Under the pieces are notes generated by a model that searched no databases, was not told where the DNA came from, and saw only the letters and a list, made by a program, of their open reading frames with translations. A stretch of 64,000 nucleotides of DNA, taken from assembly GCF_042453785.1 (NCBI RefSeq), contig NC_091676.1, positions 2,363,501 through 2,427,500 of the forward strand, given 5' to 3'. The position numbers and the translations under genes were made by a program. The stretch is from Malus domestica (taxonomy: Eukaryota > Streptophyta > Magnoliopsida > Rosales > Rosaceae). Position 1 is the first letter of the stretch. Each line of letters begins with the position of its first letter. Shown here piece after piece: positions 12,001 through 23,100 of this stretch.

Positions 12001-13438
12001 GAATCGGAGAGTTCTTTCGCTTTGCCATCCCTTCTGCAATAATGATATGGTACCCGGTTTATTTTTTGCATTTTAGTCTCAGGAAGACAATTCGCTGTGC
12101 TTGATTCTTACAATATTTTATTTCAAACATCATTTCTTTATTTGATTGATTTTTATTGATGGTTGTAGCCTTCAGTGGTGGTCATATGAGCTGCTTATCT
12201 TGCTGTCTGGACTTTTATCAAATCCGGCTTTTGAAACTTCAGTTCTGTCTGTATGGTATATATTCTGTGTAATAAAAATCAATTTGTCAATTTGATCACC
12301 ATGTAGAAGAAAAGTGATTATTCTAACTGATTGTGGTCAGTCTGCAGACGATTTCGACACTCTATGCAATACCTTATGGGTTTGCTGCTGCAGCAAGGTA
12401 TGCTCAAGCATATTTATACCATCAGATTACATTTATACCATCAACTTATCTTTTTCTTTCTTCGCCTATTGTGCAGTACTAGAGTTTCAAATGAACTAGG
12501 AGCTGGTAACCCACAAGGTGCTCGAATAGCTACTTTTTCTGTCATGTTTCTTGCAGTCGCAGAGATAAGTATAATAACCACGACCCTTTTTGCCTGCCGG
12601 AATGTATTTGGTTACACTTTTAGCAATGAGAAAGAAGTCATCGATTACGTCACAACCATGGCTCCTCTAGTTTGCCTGGCCGCTGCCCTAGACAGTTTGC
12701 AAGGGGTCCTTTCAGGTTTTTTTCTTTATCTTCTCCTACTACCAATAAACAATTGAGTTCCTTCATTTTAGTCTAATGTTATGCGTTTTGTGAATGGTTA
12801 AACAGGTATTGCTAGAGGAACCGGGTGGCAGCATATAGGGGCTTACATAAACCTCGGAGCTTGTTATCTTTGTGGGATTCCAGTTGCAGCCACATTGGCT
12901 TTCTGGATACAGCTGAGAGGAAGGGGCCTTTGGATTGGAATACAAGTTGGTGCTTTTGTGCAAACCGTGATGCTCTCTTTTGTAACAATTAGTACAAATT
13001 GGGAAAAGCAGGTATATTCATCGACCCTAACTTTCTTGATAATGTTGATCTTCTATTCCACTATTTTCTGTTTTTTTTTTTTTTTTAGTCAAACGACTAT
13101 TTTCTGTTTGGTTGGCAAGAATTTGGGAGGGAGATGAAGAACATTTCAAATCTTATGACTACAAGTCTAATTTTCTTAAACTGTCCCAAGATGTGTTCTT
13201 TTTCTTCAAACTCTCCACGGCTTTGGTATTTCCTTAGTTTGTCTTGGCACTTAAACAGAACACCTATCCAAAACTAATGGTAGTAGCCATATATAGACAC
13301 AACGATTTACGTTGCTGAAAGGATTTTGATGTTGGTCTTTTGATGTTTCAGGCAACTAAGGCAAGGGAGAGGATATTTGAGGGAAGCCCCCCACAAGTTA
13401 ATGACTTGTGTGACAAGGCAGAGAGTAATGAGTTTTGA
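6017..13438 (+). CDS. MATE efflux transporter, copy B (DETOXIFICATION-like)
   Basis: Seven exons: 6017-6283, 11505-12049, 12169-12255, 12341-12397, 12477-12715, 12806-13011 and 13352-13438. They give 495 residues, the usual length for a 12-helix plant MATE antiporter. The start MEESLLLPKR matches copy C's MEVSLLL; an in-frame ATG at 5981 is less likely. Key stretches are [18 protein letters not shown] (start of helix 1), [43 protein letters not shown] and [16 protein letters not shown] Copia element fills most of intron 1 (6284-11504) but leaves the splice sites intact, so the protein can still be made if the 5.2 kb intron is spliced. Likely role is H+-coupled export of a metabolite at the plasma membrane or tonoplast; the substrate is unknown. 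Confidence 0.9.
7140..7417 (-). repeat. 3' LTR of the Copia element
   Basis: Starts TGTTAAAAATC and ends CCTTAACA. Almost the same as 10593-10870; the one difference seen is at the sixth base. Confidence 0.92.
7363..10420 (-). pseudogene. Copia pol (integrase, reverse transcriptase, RNase H), broken
   Basis: The minus strand reads one frame from about 10420 down to 7363, interrupted only by a TAG at 9517-9519. The upstream part has the GAG-pre-integrase region (WHRRLGHPSS with C..C), then integrase motifs HADVWGP and DSGGEF and the HTPQQNGCAERKHR stretch. After the stop come the reverse transcriptase core (WVFKLKHKADGS, KARLVAKGFHQ, catalytic VYVDD) and RNase H (ARSSTEAEYRSLA). The frame ends inside the 3' LTR. 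The protease and the gag/pol join are absent upstream. A single nonsense change and a missing 5' part make it a pseudogene. Confidence 0.93.
10424..10580 (+). pseudogene. Inverted Copia gag fragment
   Basis: On the plus strand, opposite to pol, codons from 10424 read DQILTIWINSTLAEDLLP and later LWQSLERRFAGASR, the typical Copia gag core pattern. The piece lies between the 5' end of pol and the primer-binding site, where gag should stand, but turned around. The join at 10413-10427 is a near-palindrome, GAGCAGATCCTGCTC. Confidence 0.8.
10593..10870 (-). repeat. 5' LTR of the Copia element
   Basis: Partner of 7140-7417, next to the primer-binding site at 10581-10592. Confidence 0.92.
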
Positions 13439-14141
13439 TGAGCGCAATTTTCTTTGTTGCGGGGATAAGAAGAAAGTATTAGCTTTATTCATTCTTCTGG
13501 CACTAAAAAAAATTGTAATAACATATTCGAATTTGATTCATACGTATAGACTTGTGGTATTCGGTCTTGACTAAGATCAAGTGAGATAGACGTTCTCAAA
13601 TGCAACATGGTGTCCTGAATCTACTGATAGCTTGCATTGCAGTTGCTGCTCAAAATCCGTATCAGAATGTCAGCGGAAAGTGTACTGCAATATCCGGCAA
13701 GAAAGAGCAGCTGAGTTCCCGGCAATTTAATCATGATGTAAAGTTGACAAAAACTCAGCTGAGTTATGCAATTTATTCACACATCCAATACAAAGATTAC
13801 TTCTTTCTCAACCCCTATATCGAAAATTAACGTGTATAACATGATTTTTATTTTTTTTATTCATTTCAAATCAGCCCTATAATATTTGCTCTGATTTTCT
13901 TGCTGTCACATTGGCTCTTTTTTTGTAGCCTAGCAAATAAAGAAAGCAAATAATTGCTCCATTTTTTGTATAATATTAAAAAAATCTGCACAGAATCATT
14001 AGAAAATATGTAAACTACCACTCTATGCAAATAAAGATGCTACATAACTGGTTTGCTTCTCTTGCTGTCATATTGGCTGTATACAACCACTCTTTGCAAA
14101 GGCGGCCACGGCGATTGAGTTCCACAGCAAAAGACACAGCC
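13439..14141 (+). promoter_or_regulatory. MATE-B 3' flank and MATE-C upstream region
   Basis: The first part matches the 3' flank of copy A. From about 13900 the sequence resembles the promoter of copy B (AGCAAATAAA and CTTGCTGTCATATTGG blocks, the latter at 14060-14075). No separate gene; short frames here have no recognisable product. Confidence 0.45.
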
Positions 14142-17100
14142 ATGGAAGTGAGCTTGCTATTGTCAGATTACAGTAGAGAGCAACAAAGAAGAAGTAGAAA
14201 TTCAAGTAGTAGTAGTAGTAGTTGTCTGACATGGGGTTCTTTTTTCGAAGAAGTGAAGAGGTTGGGATGCATTGCAGGACCCATGGTTGCTGTGGTTCTT
14301 TCCCACTTCATGCTGCGGTTCATTTCAGTGACGATGGTTGGTCACCTGGGTGAACTTGCTCTCTCTAGCTCCTCCATTGCTTTCTCCCTCGCCGGCATCA
14401 CCGGGTTCAGTCTTTTTGTAAGTCTCTATCTTCCTTCCATCTTCTTCTTCATCTTTTGTTTGGTTTCTGTTGGTAGAAATCCCAATTAACATTACCATGT
14501 ATAGAATGCAAGAAACTTTTGTTTTTTTTTATGAATCAAAAGTCCATATCTTTTCACAATGTGATATTCTAAGCTACTACGTCTATTGAGATGGGATTTG
14601 AACTCGGGTACAAACTGCCATGATCAACTGGCATAACCACATAAATTTTATCGTAGAAATAATCTGTCTCGAAAAACTAATTTGATTTGTAACTTGCTGT
14701 TTGAACAGACAGGAGTGGCAAGTGCACTGGAAACTCTGTGTGGGCAAGCATATGGAGCAGAACAATATCAGAAACTTGGACTTGAAACTTACACTGCCAT
14801 ATTTTCTCTCAACTTAGTTTGTCTTCCCTTATCTTTGATATGGATTTATATGGAGGAGATACTGATTTTCACCGGTCAAGACCCTGTGATTTCTCATGAA
14901 GCCGGCAAGTTCATAATCTGGCTTATTCCTGCTCTATTTGCTTATGCAACTCTTCAACCACTCGTTCGGTACTTCCAAACTCAGAGTTTATTAATGCCTA
15001 TGGTCATAAGCTCTTTCGCCACTCTTTTATTCCATATTCCTCTCTCCTGGGTTCTAATATTCAAGTCTGGATTGGATCACCTTGGAGGATCATTAGCAAT
15101 CGGCGTTTCCTACTGGTTCAATGTTATTTTTCTTTGGTTATACATGAAGTTTTCCCCTGCCTGTTCAAAAAGTCGAGTTCCAATTTCAAAGGAGCTATTG
15201 CATAGAATCAGAGAGTTCCTTCGATTTGCCATCCCTTCTGCAGTAATGATATGGTAGCCAGTTTGTCCCTGTATTCTAATTTCTTACATCATTTAATCTC
15301 AAACTTCAACTCTTCCTTTTTTTTTATTGCTCATGACTGTAGCCTTGAACTCCGCCTATGTAAGTTTATCTTACATGGCCGGTCCCAAGCCCGGGTAAAG
15401 GAGGAGGGGGAGGGCGTCAGGTAGTCGACAGCCGGCACTCCACAGTTACATCGAATCCTTATGAAAATGAATTCAGAACGAAATCGCGCTAAAGCTAGGG
15501 CGTCACCCGTAAGTGGCGCGCTGTGTGGCCCGAGCACAGTGATAAGTGAGCAAGGGTCGCTGTATCTCCATAGGCACCCGGATGCAGTGTTAAATGAGCA
15601 AGGGGGCCATAGAAACTTCTTTTCGAACGACTCCACTCAAAGTTGTTTGGGCGCATATGCACCTATCAACTTTACACGGGATACACAAAAGAAGTACTTT
15701 GATTCCATTGGACGGGGGAGGGTGAAGAAGCTAGGACAGAAGGGTAGAGTTCAGGAGAGTAGAATGCGTTTAGGAACGTGGAATATAGGAACCTTAACGG
15801 GAAAATCTATGGAAGTAGTGGAAGTTATGGTGAGGAGAAGGATAAATATTATGTGCCTACAAGAAACTAAGTGGGTTGGTCTTAAGGCAAAGGATCTAGA
15901 AAACTCAGGGTTTAAACTTTGGTACTCGGGCACAAATAGAAGGAGAAACGGTGTTGGCATCATCGTGGACAAGACCCTGACACAAGATGTTGTAGATGTC
16001 AAGAGGGTAGGAGATAGAATCATGGCAATCAAGATTGTAATAGGACAAGAACTTATCAATGTGATTAGTGCGTACGCACCTCAAGTAGGGTTGGATATGA
16101 GTTCGAAGGAGAAATTTTGGGAAGACCTTGGAGACTTGGTGCAAGGAATTGCTCAGACGGAGAAGTTATTTATAGGAGGAGATTTAAATGGACACGTGGG
16201 CAGGGAGACAGGCAACTATGGAGGTTTTCATGGTGGTCATGGTTTTGGGGAGAGAAACGAGGATGGGGAAGCTATCTTGGATTTTGCAATGGCATATGAT
16301 CTCTTCTTAGCCAACACCTTCTTTAAGAAGAGAGAAGAACATGTGATCACCTACAAGAGTGGGTCGTCAAAAACACAAATAGATTTTCTTCTAATGAGGA
16401 AAGGGGATCGTATAACTTGTAAGGATTGCAAAGTTATACCAGGAGAGAGCGTGGCTAATCAACATCGCTTGTTGGTGATGGATGTACATATCAAAAGAGT
16501 GAGAAAAAAGAACAAGACTTGGAAGTGCCCAAGGACTAGATGGTGGAATCTAAAAGAAGAAAAACAAGTCATTTTCAAAGAGAAAGTAATCACCCAGTGT
16601 GTGTGGGATAGAGAGGGGGAAGCTAGCCAAATGTGGGATTCCATGGCTAGTTGTATCCGAAAAGTAGTAAAAGCGGTGTTAGGAGAGTCCAAGGGCTTTG
16701 CCCCACACCAAAAGGAATCTTGGTGGTGGAACGAGGAGGTACAAACAAAGGTGAAGGCTAAGAAGGAATGTTGTAAAGCCTTATACAAGGATAGGACCGA
16801 TGAAAATGGTGAAAGGTATAGAAAAGCGAAGCAAGAGGCGAAGAAAGCTGTGAGAGAAGCTAAGTTAGCGGCTTATGACGATATGTATAAGCGACTAGAT
16901 ACCAAAGAAGGAGAGTTGGATATCTATAAACTAGCTAGAGCAAGGGAAAAGAAGACAAGGGACCTAAACCAAGTGAGGTGCATCAAGGATGAGGATGGAA
17001 AGGTTCTTGCTACAGAGAACGCGGTTAAAGATAGATGGAGAGGTTATTTTCATAATCTTTTCAATGAAGGACATGAAAGGAGTGCTTCTTTAGGGGAGTT

Positions 17101-20100
17101 GAGTAACTCAGAAGAGTGTAGAAACTACTCTTTTTATCGTCGAATCCGGAAGGAAGAAGTGGTTGTAGCTTTGAAGAAGATGAAGCATAGAAAAGCAGTA
17201 GGCCCAGACGATATACCAATCGAAGTGTGGAAAGTTTTGGGAGAGACAGGTATAACATGGCTCACTGACCTTTTCAATAGGATTTTGAAAACGAAGAAGA
17301 TGCCAAATGAGTGGCGAACGAGCACTTTGGTGCCTATCTACAAGAATAAGGGCGACGTACAAAATTGCATGAACTATAGGGGTATTAAGCTAATGAGTCA
17401 TACAATGAAGCTCTGGGAGAGAGTCATTGAGCATAGATTGAGGCAAGAGACAAGGGTTTCGGACAACCAATTCGGGTTCATGCCAGGGCGCTCAACCATG
17501 GAGGCAATCTATCTCTTACGAAGATTGATGGAAAGATATAGAGATGGGAAAAATGATTTACACATGGTTTTTATAGATTTGGAAAAAGAGTATGATAGGG
17601 TCCCAAGAGACATTCTTTGGAGGATTTTAGAGAAGAAAGGAGTACGAGTAGCATATATCCAAGCTATAAAGGATATGTATGAAGGAGCAAAGACTGCCGT
17701 AAGAACTCATGAAGGACAAACCGAAAGCTTTCCCATAACTGTAGGATTACATCAAGGCTCATCCTTAAGTCCTTACCTTTTTGCGTTGGTAATGGATGAG
17801 TTAACAGGACATATTCAAGATGATATTCCTTGGTGTATGCTTTTCGCAGACGATATAGTGTTGATAGATGAAACTCAGGAAGGGGTAAATGCAAAGCTTA
17901 ACCTTTGGAGAGAAGTGTTGGAATCTAAAGGTCTTCGCCTAAGCCGATCAAAGACAGAATATATGGAGTGCAAGTTCAGTGCAAATGGAGGCCAAAACGA
18001 GTTAGGGGTGAGGATCGGAGATCAAGAAATACCAAAGAGCGATCGTTTTCGTTACCTAGGATCTATCTTGCAAAAGAACGGAGAATTAGATAGAGATCTC
18101 AACCATAGAATACAAGCTGGATGGATGAAGTGGAAGAGTGCATCCGGCGTGTTGTGTGACCGCCGTATGCCACTGAAGCTCAAGGGAAAATTTTATAGGA
18201 CTTCAATAAGGCCGGCGATGCTGTATGGCACAGAATGTTGGGCGGTGAAGCATCAACACGTACACAAAATGGGTGTAGCGGAGATGAGGATGCTTCGTTG
18301 GATGTGTGGGCACACAAGAAAGGATAAGATTAGGAATGAGGTTATCCGGGGTAAAGTAGGAGTAGCCGAAATTGAAGGAAAGATGAGAGAAAATCGGTTA
18401 CGGTGGTTTGGACATGTGCAAAGAAGGCCTACTGACGCTCCGATTAGAAGATGCGATTATGGGATAGAGGTTCAGGGCCGAAGGGGTAGAGGAAGACCTA
18501 GGAAAACTTTGGAAGAGACTCTAAGAAAAGACTTAGAGTACTTGGATCTAACGGAGGACATGACACAGGACCGAGCACAATGGCGTTCAAAGATTCATAT
18601 AGCCGATCCCACTCAGTGACTTGGATTTTCCAAGTCTCCAACTGAGAAGTTTTCCTCACTCGGGAAATTAAGGGAATACTACCTCAACCTACATGCTCCA
18701 CTCACAAAGCTTCAACATACAAGCTTCAACAAAAGAAAATTCAGAGAACTTAGCGAAGAAGGCTTTGGTGTATTCAACACAATACGTTGAAATGAAGGAA
18801 AGCTATTTATTGATATCCCCGATAAGTCACAAATATGTACATATACATGAGTCAAAATAAACAAACAAGAGGGAGCCTTCACAAAGGTTGCTTAGGAGAA
18901 GTCTCAGCAGTCGGTAGAGCCCCAGAAAGAGCAGGCACTGGAGGGGGATCATTTGGAGCCTCAGTACTGGACAGAACCCTAGAAGGAGGAGGCAGCAGAG
19001 GTTGATCATTTGGAGCTTCATTACGCGGTACAGCCCCAGAAGACGAAGGCAATAAATGCCTTTGGAACAAACCCACAAATCTCTGATGATCAAGTAAAAC
19101 CTGACCATCAGATTCCTTCATCTGGTCAAGCTTCATCTTCATGTTTGTAGCATAGTCATGTGCGAGCCGGTGCAACTGTTTATTCTCATGCTTGAGCCCT
19201 CTAATCTCCTGTTTGAGACTCATCACTTCCGCCGCCAATGATTCAACTTGGCGGGTTCGAGCAAATAGGCGTTGGGCCATGTTAGACACAGAACCTGCAC
19301 ACTGAACACTGAGAGCCAGATAATCCTTAACAGCCAACTCATCAGACCGTTTGGAAAGTAGTCTGTTATCTTTGGGAGTGAGAAGGTTCCTGGCCACTAC
19401 CGCAGCGGTCATATCATTCTTCATCACGGAATCCCCAACAGTAAGAGGACCAGTAGGGGAGACGAAGGATGGGCGCCATATGTTGTCTGGAGAAGGCGTG
19501 GCTGCCTCTTCAACAAGGTTCAAGTCAAAACGACGGTCGGAGGGGCCAGACATTTTCAAAGGTGTTGAAGAGAGAAGAGGTCGGACAAATCAAGATCTTA
19601 GAAGTGCAAGAATAGAGCTTCTACTGGTGGAGATTCAAGTGTGCTTTGGAACTTAATGTCAGCCTCTATAAAAATCTGCACTCGACGAAGCTTCAGAAAT
19701 CGAAGAGGCGTTTGCTTTCTCAAAAGCTAGGCTGCTCAGAGACCACGAGACGTTTGCTTTCTCAAAAGTTGGGCTGCTCAAAGACCACGAAGGCCGATCT
19801 CAGAAATCGAAGAGGCGCTTGCTTTCTCAAAAGCTAGGCTGCTCAGAGACCACGAGGGCCGATCTCAGAAATCGAAGAGGCACCTACTTTTCCAGCCTTG
19901 TCAGCACCTGTCAGCTTTGCGGAAATTATGGGCATTATGTCGAAGATTTCTGGTGAAGTAGAAAGCACATGAATCTTACTGTTCAATCACCCACTTCCCA
20001 CACGCAACATTAGCTCATGGGTACCACAGATAACTTTGCCAAAGTTCTCTGACAAAGTTGAGACACGTGAAGCTTGCAGCTCCCACTACACCGCTCTGAC

Positions 20101-23100
20101 CAAGAAGGGTAAAAGAATAGCAAAGAAACAGCACTAACAAAGTTTAGACACATAAATTTTGAAGGTCTAGCTACCATATTATTACCCACAAGGGTAAAGG
20201 AACAGTACCACTGCTGGATAATTGGAAAGTCCCTGTGTGTCAACCTCTGTGCTTCGTGGCAAGATAGACTAGCAAACATGCCCAACCTTTTCTCACATTC
20301 GAGAAAACACTCCCAACAAGATTGCTTGCTCCAAAATCGAAGAGGCACCGCCCTCCGAATCTCGAGAGCCAGACTCCCAACATGATTACTTTCTCAAAAA
20401 TCGAAGAGACACCGCTCTCCGAATCTCGAGAGCCAGACCCCTAGCAGGATGGCTTTCTCAAAAATCGAAAAGGCATCGTTCTCTGAATCTCGAGAGCCAG
20501 ATCTCCGACTGGATTGCTTGTTCGAAAACCGAAGAGGCACCACTTTCCCAACTTCAAGAGCCGGATCTCCTTGGATAAAGCTTGTCTGTAATCTTTACAC
20601 GCAACATCAGCTTTCCAAATACCATAGACCACTTTTTCAAAGTGCTCTGACAAAGTTAAAACATGTGAAGCTGGCAGCTCCCACTATCGTGTTATGACCA
20701 AGCAGGGTAAAGGAATAGCATTACTACTTGTTGTTAGGGAGACTCCTATATATATTGACCTCCATCCCCAACAGACAGGCATACCTGCAAAAATGCTCAA
20801 CCCTTCCTCATATCTGAGAGGGCACTCCCAAAGAAGCCTTTCGAAATATTCAGCTTTCTTTCCCCCCGATAATACCTCTGCAAACAAGCTATACTAGAGC
20901 AAGAATATCTCATATCATCAGGGTTAAAAGCAAGAGTATCTCATATCATGTTTTTTCCCTGTCTTTTCCTTTGGCCTTGTTCTTACCTACAAGACAAGGA
21001 GAAAGAGAGCAATCAGTCAGCACTTGGAATCAAGCTTCCAGTCAGGAACTGACTGCCTGGAACCCCTTACTTGATTACTTACCTGGCATTGCTCTCGAGT
21101 ACTCATCTTCAACATCTTATGCTTCCAGGGAAGATACCGCATCTGCCTGAGGAACATATAGGGCAAGTGAGAAGGATACAAGGAAACATGTGGAGACAAA
21201 CGTAACAGCACACGTGCCGATACATCCACTACTCTGTCAAAAGCAAAAGTATCTCATATCAGCAGGGTCGAACGTACTATAGATTTGATGGACTTGTTTT
21301 GACCCTCAAATTCTTCAGTCGGCCTTATACTCTGGAGGAAACCAGAAAACCCTCCAGCCCAGTTCAAGAATAAGCCTGTGGAAAGTTACTTCTTCAAAAG
21401 CAAAAGTATCCCATATCATCTCTTCTCATTTTTCTTCTCTTTATCCTTCATGCTGCCTGCAAGATAGGGAGAATGTGAACAATCAGCCGGAACTCGAAAT
21501 CAAAGTTCTGATCTGGGACTGATTGCCTGGAGCTCTGATTGCTTACCTTGTCTGTCACCTCTTTCAGCAGATCCCCTAGCTCGGCGACTTGGAGGACTCC
21601 TACTACATGGTTTGTATCGCGCTTGACCAAGCCCGAAACTACAAGTAAGCTTCAAGTGAAATTGATACATTACCTTGTGCATCTCCACCAGTTAAAGATA
21701 CCACCCCTGGATGGAGGAAGAGTACTTCCAGAGAAGATGCCACATCTACCTACGAGACAGATAAGGCAAGTCAAGACGATACCACACTCCGAAACTTAGA
21801 AGTTTCGTGATTACGAGATCATTCTCCCACAATATTTCCTAATGTCATTTGTACTAAATCATTCACTTGTACTCACTAAAAGAGAGCTTGAACCTATGTA
21901 CTTGTGTAAACCCTTCACAATTAATGAGAACTCCTCTATTTCGTGGACGTAGCCAATATGGGTGAACCACGTACATCTGGTGTTTGCTTTCCTATCTCTA
22001 TCCATTTATATACTTATCCACACTAATGACCGGAGTAATCTAGCGACGATCACAAAAAGCGACCGTTTTCGCTACCTAGGATCTATCTTGCAAGAGAACG
22101 GAGAATTAGATGGAGATCTCAACCATAGAATACAAGCTGGATGGATGAAGTGTAAGAGTGCATCCGGCGTGTTGTGTGATCGTCGTAGGTCACTGAAGCT
22201 CAAGGGAAAATTTTATAGGACGGCAATAAGGCCAGCGATGTTGTATGGCACAGAATGTTGGGCGATGAAGCATCAACACGTACACAAAATGGGTGTAGCG
22301 GAGATAAGGATGCTTTGTGGGATGATTCGTGGGATGTGTGGGCACACGAGAAAGGAGAAGATTGTGAATGAGGATATCCGAGGTAAAGTAGGAGTAGCCG
22401 AAGTTGAAGGAAAGATGAGAGAAAATCGGTTACGGTGGTTTGGACATGTGCAAAGAAGGCCTACTGACGCTCCGGTTCGAATATGTGACTACGGAACAGA
22501 GGTTCGGGGCCGAAGGGGTAGAAGAAGACCTAGGAAAACTTTGGAAGAGACCCTAAGAAAAGACTTAGAGTACTTGGATCTAACGGAAGACATGACACAA
22601 AACCGAGCGCAATGGCGTTCTAGGATTCATATAGCCGACCCCACTTAGTGGGAAAAGGCTTTGTTGTTGTTGTTGTTGTTGATGACTGTAGCCTTGAGTG
22701 GTGGGCATTTGAGATGGTTATTGTGCCGTCTGGACTTTTACCAAATCCGGCGCTTGAAACTTCAGTTCTGTCTGCATGGTAAATTTTCTATTACAGAGCG
22801 ACATGCTAAGAACTATGCCCCAAAAAATAAGCTAATTTGTGATTATTCTAATTGATTGTTGTGGACAGTATCTTGGCGACGAAAACAATCTACGCAATAC
22901 CAACTGGGTTTGGTGGTGCAGTAAGGTATGTTCACACTCTTAAGTTTCATCAAATTATACATATTTGCGTACTGCTAACCCTGTTTCAGTTAAATTTGCA
23001 TAAAATCATCTCCGATAAGCAATACCTTGTCTTTTTCTTTCCGGTGGGTATTGTACAGTACTAGAGTTTCAAATGAACTAGGAGCTGGTAACCCACAAGG

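Larger units (their letters stand above)
18620..22054. mobile_element. LTR-retrotransposon-like block inside the LINE composite
   Basis: 3.4 kb with a gag-like antisense frame (18879-19559), two tandem-repeat fields and a right end (about 21880-22054) resembling a plant LTR R/U5 region (CGTGGACGTAGCCAA, GTGAACCACGTACATCT). No reverse transcriptase, integrase or paired LTRs were found, so it is at best a large non-autonomous LTR derivative or a solo part of one. The left edge is where RTE homology stops and the right edge is where it resumes. Confidence 0.5.
15349..22681 (+). mobile_element. Composite 7.3 kb insertion: RTE LINE, LTR-type block, RTE 3' end
   Basis: Bounded by one 16 bp target duplication ATGACTGTAGCCTTGA (15333-15348 and 22682-22697), with a (TTG)n tail typical of RTE-clade LINEs just before the right copy. 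Inside are three parts on one axis: a near full-length RTE LINE without its tail (15349-18619), a 3.4 kb block with a gag-like antisense frame (18620-about 22054), and a 5'-truncated RTE 3' end with tail (about 22055-22681). It could have arisen in one target-primed event with template switching, or by later nesting. Confidence 0.75.

Noticed and set aside
19685-20575. Regularly spaced repeats that could suggest a CRISPR-like array
   Set aside because: Units are adjacent and diverged with no unique spacers, and the DNA is plant nuclear; they are ordinary tandem repeats within a retroelement.
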